NCBI GenBank assembly: GCA_009785875.1
Contig: WQUF01000162.1
Span: forward strand, 1-5,734
Length of the DNA: 5,734 nt
Reading direction: 5' to 3'
DNA from: Oscillospiraceae bacterium
Lineage (GTDB): Bacteria > Bacillota > Clostridia > Clostridiales > Clostridiaceae
The translations under genes were made by a program, and so were the position numbers. The notes under the pieces were generated by a model. That model was not told the DNA's origin and made no database searches. It worked only from the letters and a program-made list of their open reading frames with translations. Shown here piece after piece: positions 1-5,734 of this stretch; position 1 is the stretch's first letter; each line of letters opens with the position of its first letter.

Positions 1-3000
1 AATTGCCTCTGTTATCGTAAACAAATTCAGTGATTAATTCGTCTGGAGTTTTTATGGATGTTAGCCTTGATAATTCATCATATCCATAAAAAAATTCTCC
101 ACCATTTGGCTTTGTGATCTTTGTAACCCTGTCGTTTAAATTTGTTTCATACCTTGTTACAGCACCGATTTGGTCTATGACTTCCTCTAAAACTCTGTGA
201 GCATCGTATTTATATGAAATCTCTCCGCCTTCTGGGTAGGTAACTTTAACTAAGTTGTTTAAGCTATCGAACTCATAATTTTTTTCATTTTTAAGGGGAT
301 CTATTTCTTTTATTAGATTGCCCACACAATCATAAATATATTCTCTAGTTCCACCATCAGGATATTCTATCTCTATAAGCCTCTTCAATGGGTCAAATGC
401 ATATTTTGATATATTTCCATTTTTGTCTTTAAACTCATCCAATAGATTTAAAGCATTATAGCTGTAAGTTATAGTGTTCTCCTTAGCATCTGTAACTTTG
501 GTCAGGTTTCCATTGCTATCGTGTTCAAATTCTGTCTTTGCATTTAACGGATCTAAAGATTCTACAAGCCTATTTAAGCTATAGCTATATTTAAATGTTC
601 TCTCTTCTAAATCTTTTGATTCTTGTTTCTGAACTAAATTGCTAATAGAGTCATATGAGTACGTTGTTACTTTTCCTTCAGCATCGGTGAATGTCTCCAT
701 TCTACCTAATAAATCGTAGCTGTAGTTATTCTCTCTGGTGTCGAAGAGAACAGCTTGAGTGACTTTACCAAGGCTGTTATAGCTGTAAGTTTCAGTTCTT
801 TCTAATACATCGGTTTTCTTTATGAGCTGTCCTTTAAGGTCGTACTCATATTCCATGGAATTTCCAGCGTTATCCCACACTTTTTCAAGCTTTCCAATGG
901 TGTTATAGCTGTATTCTCTTATCAAACCTTTAGGACTTGTTTCTTTGATTATCCTCTTCATGTTATCATAGACAAAAGAGTATTCAGTTTCATCAGGTCT
1001 AACGATTTTTACGTTATTCCCTGCTGCATCGTATTCAAATTCATAGAATCTTCCTTTGCAGTCTATGGTCTTTTTTATCAAAGTTCCTTCATTCATCTTA
1101 TATTCTGTGGTGTTTAAAAGTGCATCGATTATCTTGACTAAATTTTCAGATTCATCGAATTTATAGCTGGTTTCATGGAGTAGAGGATCTATTATTTTAG
1201 TTAAATGGTTCAATTCGTCAAATTCATAGCTGTATATATTTTTGTTTGGATCCTCAAAGCTTATCCTGTTTCCGTTCAAATCGTAGGTGTTTTTCTTTAC
1301 TTCATCTAATGCATTTTTTGTCTCTAAAAGCCTTCCTACAGGGTCATAAACAAAATCTGTCTCGTAGGATCCTTCATTTATGATCTTTATGGTTCTGTTT
1401 AATCCATCATAAAAAAACTCAGCTTCTTCATTAAGTGGATTTATGGTCTTTATTAAATTGTTATTTTTATCGTATTCATAATTGAATACTCTATTTTCGC
1501 TGGCTCTTATTTGTGTGATATTACCATTGAGGTCATAATCCATCTCAGTTAAATAGCATAAAGGATCGACAATCTTCACGATTCTTCCCATGATATTGTA
1601 TTCATAGAACGTCATTCCATTATTTGGTGCTACCACTTGGATCAATCTACCCATTTTATCATATGCAAAAATAGTCTCTGTGCCATCTGGTTTTGTTATT
1701 TTTGTAGGTTTTTTTAATATCTGATCCCACTCAATTAGCGTTGTCGAATCGTTTGGCTCTTCCTTCGAAATTATATTACCTTGAAGATCATAGGAATATC
1801 TTTTAAAGATGCCATTTCCGTCTACTTCTTCAGTAATTCTCTTCATTGAATCGTAGGATTTTGTCTTTGTTAAACCTCTTTGATCTTCGCTCTTTATTTC
1901 AAGGTTGTTTTTATCGTAAATGTATTCAGTTTTGTTGTTTTTAGGATCCATTGCTTCTATGACTTTATTTGCTCCATCATGGACAAATGTTGTTTCATTT
2001 GCTCTTGGATCTGTTATTTTAACTACATACCCTGCATTATCGTAATCAAAGCTAGTAGTTCCACCATCTTTTGCAATCTCCTGTGTTATTTCTCCTCTTA
2101 AATTATATACTGTCTTAGATAAATTCTCTTCAGGATCTTTAATTTGAGTCCTCTGGTTCATTTCATTGTAGCTAAATTCATATTCATTTTCCATAGGATC
2201 TACAAAGCTTGTTAACTTACCACCATCATATGAATACAATGAAATATTACCCATAGGATCAATTTTCTTAACCATCCTGGAAAGATTATCATATTCAAAT
2301 GTGATCACGCTTTCATCTGGTCTTACCACTTCGATTAAATTTCCTCTCAAATCGTAATCAAAGTTGGTTTCAGATCCATCAAAATCTATGACTTTAGTCT
2401 TTAGGTTCAGGCTGTTATATTCGTAGCTTTTAACATGGTTATCTGCTCGAGTTTCGCTTAAAACATTGCCATTTAAGTCATAGGTGAATTCTGTTATAAG
2501 CCCAGCCTCATCTTTAATGGATTCTAGATTCCCTTGAGAATCATAAGTCCTTTCAGTGAAGGAACCATCAGCATTCTCTACCTTTGTAATTCTAAATTTC
2601 TCATCAAAAAAGTATTTGGAAATGTTCCCTTCAGGGTCGTGAACTTCTGTGAAACCTTCATCATAAATAAATTCGACTTCATGATCATTTCCATCCTTCT
2701 GAGCTACTACTTTCCCTTCATTATCATAAACGTTAGCACAGACGATGTTTTCATTTTGATCAATCCAGCTTGTCATGTAATGATTTTCATCATAATTGTA
2801 GGTAGTAACTTGTCCCAAAGCATCTGTAAATGTAACTAAGTCATCGGTTGAGTTATATCCATACTGCAAAGTTCCACCGTTAGGAAGTGTTATTTGGGTT
2901 ATCTTCTTACCCTGATCAACAGTTATTATATATTTATCTCCAAATGGTCCTATGATCTCTTTTAAAATATAATCTTCATCATATACTATTTGTGTTACAT

Positions 3001-3064
3001 GCCCTTTGATGGTCTTTATTTCTGTCTGTACTCCGTACATATCAAAATAAGTCACAGTTTTATC
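1..3064 (-). repeat. Array of about 48 YD (RHS) repeats, coding
   Basis: About 48 successive units of about 21 residues (63 bases) are visible in frame, each near the pattern '.t.y.YD..GNl..i.dp.g.', and a 49th unit (EFVYDNRGN) is cut by the left edge. Examples are FTYDLNGNVLSETRADN, FEYDNLSRMVKKIDPMGN and YSYDLLGRMETFTDAEGK. The units form the beta-strand spiral of the RHS shell. Most are diverged in protein and DNA, which suggests an old array rather than recent amplification. Several keep identical DNA blocks of about 15 bases (a shared 'ttatagctgtaagtt' near 458 and 777). Unit length is not perfectly regular: I count 19 residues in the unit with YDEGFTEV, 20 in the one with YDGGKLTS, and 22 in four others. 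The array end and the conserved RHS core terminus are not in the window. Confidence 0.92.
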
Positions 3065-4936
3065 TCTATCTTCTATTTCATATGTATAGTATTCTACTGT
3101 TTCTTCATCTACTACTTCGCTATGAAAGATTGCTGTTAAATTGTAATATAGTCCCAATGGAGGAATATAACCACCATTTCCGTCTTCTTCAAAATAAACT
3201 GCTGCGCCATCAGCTTTGAAATATATTATCGTCCCATTATCAGTTTTAATTAAATTTTCACAATAGTTAAAACTCCATCTTCTACCAAAGAATGAGTTGT
3301 ATGGCTCTCCTTTTGAGTTATATGATCTTTTTACTGAGAATCTATTTCCTAATTCTTCAATAAAGGCATCTTCCAACTCAACAAAGAAATTGCCGGTGTT
3401 GAAATTTATAGGTTCGAAGCCATATATGCAGTGCTGCTGCCTTCCCATTAAGGAACTATCTATTTGACGTTTTTGCTCATCGGTGAGTGGTGGTGGGTTA
3501 TATGGATTATCCTGATTTTGCTGTGGGTTTCTTATGAATATGGTGTTATTTTCAACAAGGAGTGGATCTTGGACATGATTATCTTTCATTAGAACACCAT
3601 ATGGCACTCCATAATGAACCGCAACGAATGGGAATACATCTTTTTGTTTCATCTGATATATGATAAAGGTATCGCTGGATTTTTCACTGCTTGATACATT
3701 ATCTTTTGAAGCTGTTGCATAAAATCTATATAGCACATCGTGATTTAAATTGATGACTGGTCCTAACGATTGCCAGTTGGAGTCCTTTGATTTATACTTT
3801 GTTCCATTAGGGAACATCCAGTTAAAGCTTGTTGAATCAGGAAATCTATAAACTAGGCTTGCTATTGTAAAACCATCAAATGCAGGATTATCTGGTGAAA
3901 GTCTATATTCTACTAAAGCTGTTGGTGTAGCCATCCCATCTATAAATGCCCCATTAAACTGCTGTTTACCTTTTAAATCTTTCTCTGTAATTGTTCTTAC
4001 GTTTATAGTTAGATCCTCTAATGGATAGTTCTCATCTACTGGATCTAATAATTCCCACTCAATTTGGATCTGAGGCATATAATTCATGTTTCCACCTGCA
4101 GTGTTGGGAGAATTAAATCTCTCGCATTGGGTGTTTCTCTCATTATTTGATATTAATACAATCCCATAGTTTGGATATAAACCTTGAATCCAATCATTTA
4201 TAAGTCCAGTTATATCATAGGATAAGAATTCTCCACCATTATATGAAGACCTTGGACCATCAATTTCAGTATGCACTTCAGGTTGGTTATTCCATGTTAT
4301 TGAGCCAGGATTCCAATCTGCATCATCTACTCGATATAATAATATTTCATTTGCAGGTTTATTTACATTCTGACTATAGTGGCTTATTTGATATATCTTA
4401 AATGTAGCATTCAATATAGCTGCATCCACAGAAATCTCTGAATAAGGAATTTTTGAATATACCCTAGTTGATCCAAGTCCTGCTGGGTGACCAAATTGTG
4501 GGTCATTTGTTCCCGTCTGAACACCATCATCGTATCCAATGTAAAGATATCCACTGTCACCTATAACCGAGTTTGCGGCATACTCTTCTACAGCTGCCAT
4601 ATACTGACCGCTTAAAATGGGTATGTCGATTATTGGATCTATCCTGATTTCATATTGTCTCTCATAAGATAATAGCCAGTCTTGATCAAGTTCTATCGTC
4701 ACAATATTTTTGTCATTCACTATTTCTAAACTAAGCTTTGTATTAAAGCACATTGAACCTAATATATCTATCATCATTGGTACAGAAATAATATAGTTTG
4801 GATATTCACCAATGCTTTTAGCAACATATAATTGATTATCTCTAAGCTCTATCTCTTGATTTGGTACTATCAATTCATATTGAAAAGTATTTTGGGGGAC
4901 TTTACTCTTCAAAATGATATCTTCCTTCACTTGCAT
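1..4936 (-). CDS. Giant RHS/YD-repeat protein (DNRLRE, LysM-like, DUF6531 and YD repeats), main frame, 3' end outside window
   Basis: The frame is open on the minus strand from 4978 to the left edge, giving at least 1645 codons from the first in-frame ATG (4936). Domains by eye, counted from that ATG: DNRLRE-like at about 119-296, a linker of unknown fold at about 297-433, LysM-like at about 435-471, DUF6531-like at about 506-600 (FEPINFNTGNFFVELED), then YD repeats from about 625 to the edge. This order matches Firmicutes WapA/RHS proteins, in which the YD repeats build a hollow shell that encloses a C-terminal effector, often a nuclease. That end is missing here, so no toxic activity can be assigned. 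The ATG at 4936 has no Shine-Dalgarno sequence. The natural start is probably the one at 5154, which lies in another frame (see the 59-codon ORF). No membrane segments were seen. The RHS family call is very secure; the start and whether the gene is intact are not. Confidence 0.93.
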   Translation of the reverse strand, partial: MQVKEDIILKSKVPQNTFQYELIVPNQEIELRDNQLYVAKSIGEYPNYIISVPMMIDILGSMCFNTKLSLEIVNDKNIVTIELDQDWLLSYERQYEIRIDPIIDIPILSGQYMAAVEEYAANSVIGDSGYLYIGYDDGVQTGTNDPQFGHPAGLGSTRVYSKIPYSEISVDAAILNATFKIYQISHYSQNVNKPANEILLYRVDDADWNPGSITWNNQPEVHTEIDGPRSSYNGGEFLSYDITGLINDWIQGLYPNYGIVLISNNERNTQCERFNSPNTAGGNMNYMPQIQIEWELLDPVDENYPLEDLTINVRTITEKDLKGKQQFNGAFIDGMATPTALVEYRLSPDNPAFDGFTIASLVYRFPDSTSFNWMFPNGTKYKSKDSNWQSLGPVINLNHDVLYRFYATASKDNVSSSEKSSDTFIIYQMKQKDVFPFVAVHYGVPYGVLMKDNHVQDPLLVENNTIFIRNPQQNQDNPYNPPPLTDEQKRQIDSSLMGRQQHCIYGFEPINFNTGNFFVELEDAFIEELGNRFSVKRSYNSKGEPYNSFFGRRWSFNYCENLIKTDNGTIIYFKADGAAVYFEEDGNGGYIPPLGLYYNLTAIFHSEVVDEETVEYYTYEIEDRDKTVTYFDMYGVQTEIKTIKGHVTQIVYDEDYILKEIIGPFGDKYIITVDQGKKITQITLPNGGTLQYGYNSTDDLVTFTDALGQVTTYNYDENHYMTSWIDQNENIVCANVYDNEGKVVAQKDGNDHEVEFIYDEGFTEVHDPEGNISKYFFDEKFRITKVENADGSFTERTYDSQGNLESIKDEAGLITEFTYDLNGNVLSETRADNHVKSYEYNSLNLKTKVIDFDGSETNFDYDLRGNLIEVVRPDESVITFEYDNLSRMVKKIDPMGNISLYSYDGGKLTSFVDPMENEYEFSYNEMNQRTQIKDPEENLSKTVYNLRGEITQEIAKDGGTTSFDYDNAGYVVKITDPRANETTFVHDGANKVIEAMDPKNNKTEYIYDKNNLEIKSEDQRGLTKTKSYDSMKRITEEVDGNGIFKRYSYDLQGNIISKEEPNDSTTLIEWDQILKKPTKITKPDGTETIFAYDKMGRLIQVVAPNNGMTFYEYNIMGRIVKIVDPLCYLTEMDYDLNGNITQIRASENRVFNYEYDKNNNLIKTINPLNEEAEFFYDGLNRTIKIINEGSYETDFVYDPVGRLLETKNALDEVKKNTYDLNGNRISFEDPNKNIYSYEFDELNHLTKIIDPLLHETSYKFDESENLVKIIDALLNTTEYKMNEGTLIKKTIDCKGRFYEFEYDAAGNNVKIVRPDETEYSFVYDNMKRIIKETSPKGLIREYSYNTIGKLEKVWDNAGNSMEYEYDLKGQLIKKTDVLERTETYSYNSLGKVTQAVLFDTRENNYSYDLLGRMETFTDAEGKVTTYSYDSISNLVQKQESKDLEERTFKYSYSLNRLVESLDPLNAKTEFEHDSNGNLTKVTDAKENTITYSYNALNLLDEFKDKNGNISKYAFDPLKRLIEIEYPDGGTREYIYDCVGNLIKEIDPLKNEKNYEFDSLNNLVKVTYPEGGEISYKYDAHRVLEEVIDQIGAVTRYETNLNDRVTKITKPNGGEFFYGYDELSRLTSIKTPDELITEFVYDNRGN
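3137..3421 (-). other. DUF6531-like domain preceding the YD repeats
   Basis: This covers residues about 506-600. The series GFEPINFNTGNFFVELED, then RFSVKRSYNSKGEPYNSFFG, then RRWSFNYCENL and IIYFKADGAAVYFEEDGNGG matches the hallmark of DUF6531: 'P.n..TG.....D..i..l.....R.YnS....G.G W'. This domain normally sits just ahead of RHS repeats and is thought to close or plug one end of the shell. Its presence at the expected place supports an intact RHS architecture from here onward. Confidence 0.8.
3524..3634 (-). other. LysM-like segment of the RHS protein
   Basis: This covers residues about 435-471. The stretch FPFVAVHYGVPYGVLMKDN followed by HVQDPLLVENNTIFIRNP has the LysM layout: a hydrophobic strand, a helix ending in a 'lxxxN' motif, then 'I.DP.ll..n..l.I..P'. 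LysM modules bind N-acetylglucosamine polymers such as peptidoglycan, so it could anchor or dock the protein at the wall. The segment is diverged (the usual 'PGQ' turn is 'VENN'), so carbohydrate binding is not certain. A proline- and glutamine-rich linker with NPPPLTDEQKRQIDSSLMGR follows and joins it to the DUF6531-like domain. Confidence 0.5.
4049..4582 (-). other. DNRLRE-like domain of the RHS protein
   Basis: This covers residues about 119-296 of the main frame. Visible marks are YAANSVIGDSGYLYIGYDDG at the start, a DAAILNATFKIYQIS strand, WNPGSITWNNQPE in the middle, then YDITGLINDWIQG and YGIVLIS, and a closing strand QIQIEWEL. This series (paired strands that list a physical property, 'W..G.ITWNNQP', 'D.T..v..W..G....G..L') is typical of DNRLRE domains, a beta-rich, probably surface or carbohydrate-associated module placed before RHS repeats in many Gram-positive proteins. 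The exact ligand is not known from sequence. Confidence 0.75.
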
Positions 4937-4974
4937 GTTGAGAACCGTATATCTATAGTCGATGTTATCAAAGC

Positions 4975-5154
4975 TTAATTATCGTTTATCAAAGTGTTAT
5001 CGATCTTTTCTTCGATCCCATCAGCATTTGTAAACGTATTTGGAATGTTAGTAATGATGGTCATAAATCTATTCTCGGCTATCTGATAAGTTTTTGAGAA
5101 TTTCTTTTCATCTATTAACGTTCCATTTAAATCATTGTTTTCACTTAAACTCAT
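4975..5154 (-). CDS. N-terminal segment of the RHS protein, cut off by a frameshift (59 aa)
   Basis: An ATG at 5154 follows AGGAGG (5159-5164) at short spacing, and the frame ends at TAA 4977-4975. The product begins MSLSENNDLNGTLIDEKKFS and ends GIEEKIDNTLINDN. The pattern of a '..NADGIEEKIDNTLI..' stretch near the N-terminus resembles the 'DGxWxxIDNTL' segment that precedes the body of WapA/DNRLRE-RHS proteins. The downstream frame resumes at once with SFDNIDYRYTVLN, as expected if both were one polypeptide. Adding one base near 4978 would fuse them. No Sec signal peptide is visible: the N-terminus is polar and acidic, so export, if any, would need another route. The segment could be a genuine short leader ORF translationally coupled to the main frame, but I regard it as the detached N-terminus of the RHS gene. 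The whole locus would then be 1-5154, either frameshifted or carrying a sequence error. Confidence 0.75.
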   Translation of the reverse strand: MSLSENNDLNGTLIDEKKFSKTYQIAENRFMTIITNIPNTFTNADGIEEKIDNTLINDN

Positions 5155-5158
5155 TTTC

Positions 5159-5164
5159 CCTCCT
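5159..5164 (-). promoter_or_regulatory. Ribosome binding site of the RHS locus
   Basis: AGGAGG on the minus strand lies four bases before the ATG at 5154. It is the only strong Shine-Dalgarno sequence anywhere near the N-terminus of the RHS locus, so it decides the natural start. The later in-frame ATG at 4936 has none. The spacing is slightly short. Confidence 0.75.
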
Positions 5165-5179
5165 GAATTTATTATTTGT

Positions 5180-5192
5180 AGCTTTTTAAGCT
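5180..5192. repeat. Short perfect inverted repeat in the RHS 5' leader
   Basis: AGCTT and AAGCT arms flank a 3-base T loop. It lies about 15 bases ahead of the Shine-Dalgarno sequence of the RHS locus, where a hairpin could affect access of ribosomes. The stem of five pairs is weak, so a functional role is uncertain. Confidence 0.25.
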
Positions 5193-5219
5193 CATTAAAA
5201 TAAACTCCATTTCATTAAA

Positions 5220-5248
5220 AGTATAGTTTAAAATGTTCCAATTTTAAA
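5220..5248 (-). promoter_or_regulatory. Weak candidate promoter for the RHS locus
   Basis: On the minus strand TTTAAA (5248-5243) and TATACT (5225-5220) are 17 bases apart, matching four of six and five of six bases of the sigma-A -35 and -10 boxes. This would give an untranslated leader of about 60 bases before the ATG at 5154. The region is so AT-rich that such matches arise by chance. Confidence 0.3.
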
Positions 5249-5274
5249 GAAAATTTTTCCATTAAAATTTTACA

Positions 5275-5291
5275 AAAACCATTGAGGTTTT
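5275..5291. repeat. Inverted repeat AAAACC-N5-GGTTTT
   Basis: Perfect six-base arms surround a five-base centre (ATTGA). The position, roughly 30 bases upstream of the candidate -35 box of the RHS locus, would suit a regulator binding site or a weak hairpin. No known operator consensus is recognised. Confidence 0.3.
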
Positions 5292-5316
5292 AATAAAGTG
5301 AACCAACATACTTAAA

Positions 5317-5332
5317 TGTTCTATTATGAACA
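5317..5332. repeat. Inverted repeat TGTTC-N6-GAACA
   Basis: This is a perfect 5+5 dyad with centre TATTAT, about 165 bases upstream of the RHS start. The geometry of a 16-base dyad fits a dimeric transcription factor site. It is not the Firmicutes LexA box, whose half-sites face the other way (GAAC-N4-GTTC). The candidate is weak because it is a single copy. Confidence 0.3.
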
Positions 5333-5522
5333 CATCAAACAATCCACAGTTCTTTTAGAAGCTTTTTAGTCAAAACTGATCATTAGAATCTTTTGTAGCT
5401 TAAGCTTCTTTTGTAATATTTTAGAAAACTCAGTAGAACGAATTATTACTTGGAATAAATAGACTTTTAATCCAATAAAATATCTTTTAATTTATATCAC
5501 CTTTTATTATCTAGCTTCATAA

Positions 5523-5528
5523 TATAAT
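5523..5528 (+). promoter_or_regulatory. Candidate -10 box for the right-hand gene
   Basis: A perfect TATAAT lies 25 bases before the GGAGG of the rightward gene, a sensible distance for a short leader. No convincing -35 box is found 16 to 18 bases upstream (the sequence there is near CCTTTT), so the promoter call rests on the -10 alone in AT-rich DNA. Confidence 0.35.
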
Positions 5529-5553
5529 ATTGAAAGCTCAAATTTAATTGATT

Positions 5554-5562
5554 GGAGGTGAT
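5554..5562 (+). promoter_or_regulatory. Near-consensus ribosome binding site without a normal start codon
   Basis: GGAGGTGAT matches the anti-Shine-Dalgarno end of 16S rRNA over nine bases. The in-frame codons after it are ATT, CAT, ATA, ATT. None of ATG, GTG or TTG stands at the usual 5 to 10 base spacing, while ATA (5567) is 8 bases from GGAGG. The in-frame GTG at 5558 overlaps the site itself and cannot be used with it. Confidence 0.65.
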
Positions 5563-5566
5563 TCAT

Positions 5567-5734
5567 ATAATTAGTAGGTCATTTAAGTCCAGCACTTTGT
5601 CTATATATTATGATATGTTACCAGATACAGGGATGTTAATGAAAAAGAAACAAAATATAAATTTTCTTTCTAATTCCTCATCTGATGATGATAAATATGC
5701 TGTTTCCGTTGCTGTTTCAAAGATCCTATCGTCT
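5567..5734 (+). CDS. DUF1659-like small protein, partial, probable non-standard start
   Basis: The frame is open from the ribosome binding site to the right edge (56 codons from ATA 5567). The product contains SSTLSIYYDMLPDTGMLMKK, then QNINFLSNSSSDDDKYAVSV and AVSKILSS. This matches the layout of DUF1659 proteins as I know them: an N-terminal strand, 'D.G.....k...f.n....atdd..yav..al..L', usually about 70-75 residues in all. Family members are small, of unknown function, and in Firmicutes often sit beside DUF2922 and YvrJ small proteins, which would lie just beyond the edge. The start is the odd point: ATA (or ATT 5570) is at proper spacing, TTG 5597 and ATG 5615 lack a ribosome binding site, and ATG 5615 would remove the first strand. 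The family call is moderately secure; the start codon is not. Confidence 0.6.
   Translation, partial: MISRSFKSSTLSIYYDMLPDTGMLMKKKQNINFLSNSSSDDDKYAVSVAVSKILSS

Larger units (their letters stand above)
5155..5553. other. AT-rich divergent intergenic region
   Basis: About 400 bases lie between the two divergent genes. I see no ORF of meaningful length, no RNA gene and no strong terminator. It holds candidate promoters facing both ways and several short inverted repeats: 5180-5192, 5275-5291, 5317-5332, an AGCTTAAGCT palindrome at 5397-5406, and an AGAAGCTT/AAGCTTCT pair at 5357-5364 and 5402-5409. Confidence 0.7.

Noticed and set aside
1880..2101. A plus-strand ORF of 73 codons with a hydrophobic product.
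   Set aside because: It lies antisense to the YD repeats, its Phe/Ile/Cys-rich content is what the complement of YD-repeat codons yields, and it has no ribosome binding site.
2534..2839. A plus-strand ORF of 101 codons with a membrane-like product.
   Set aside because: It is also an antisense shadow of the RHS frame, which is continuous here with clear YD motifs.
1..3064. A regular period of about 63 bases that could suggest a CRISPR or tandem DNA repeat.
   Set aside because: The period is that of the 21-residue protein repeat. The DNA units are diverged, and there is no constant repeat with unique spacers.
5172..5215. Two tiny minus-strand ORFs (MKWSLF and MSLKSYK, overlapping as TAATG) in the RHS leader.
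   Set aside because: At six and seven codons they have no convincing ribosome binding site and are expected by chance in such AT-rich DNA.
5317..5332. A LexA (SOS) box.
   Set aside because: The half-sites GTTC and GAAC are in the opposite order, and the spacing does not fit the Firmicutes LexA consensus.
5357..5409. The AGAAGCTT / AAGCTTCT inverted pair as a terminator.
   Set aside because: The 8-base stem has a loop of 37 bases and low GC, and no gene on either strand ends here.

Overview
This AT-rich window looks like low-GC Gram-positive DNA (Firmicutes, probably clostridial or a relative). The reasons are strong GGAGG-type ribosome binding sites, the base composition, and a small protein that resembles the Firmicutes DUF1659 family. 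No tools were run, so family names rest on motifs read by eye.

Almost the whole window (about 1 to 5154) is one minus-strand locus for a giant Rhs/YD-repeat protein of the WapA / DNRLRE-RHS type. It is read from right to left. In protein order it has a short N-terminal leader segment (4975-5154), a DNRLRE-like domain (about 4049-4582), a linker of unknown fold, a LysM-like segment (about 3524-3634), a DUF6531-like domain (about 3137-3421), and some 48 consecutive YD repeats of about 21 residues (about 3064 down to 1). The gene runs off the left edge still inside the repeats. The RHS core end, any variable C-terminal toxin and any immunity gene are therefore outside the window.

The N-terminus is split. 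The well-placed ribosome binding site and ATG drive only a 59-codon ORF ending in TAA at 4975. The rest of the protein continues in the -1 frame with no ribosome binding site of its own. The protein content reads as one continuous N-terminus, so this is most simply a one-base frameshift (mutation or sequence error). Recoding or translational coupling is less likely.

Between 5155 and 5553 lies a roughly 400-base, very AT-rich divergent intergenic region with several short inverted repeats and weak promoter candidates for both directions. On the right (about 5567-5734) a plus-strand ORF begins after a near-consensus ribosome binding site but with no ATG, GTG or TTG at the proper distance. It resembles DUF1659 and runs off the right edge. 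No tRNA, rRNA, CRISPR array or insertion sequence was seen. The two genes are divergent, and nothing in the sequence links their functions.
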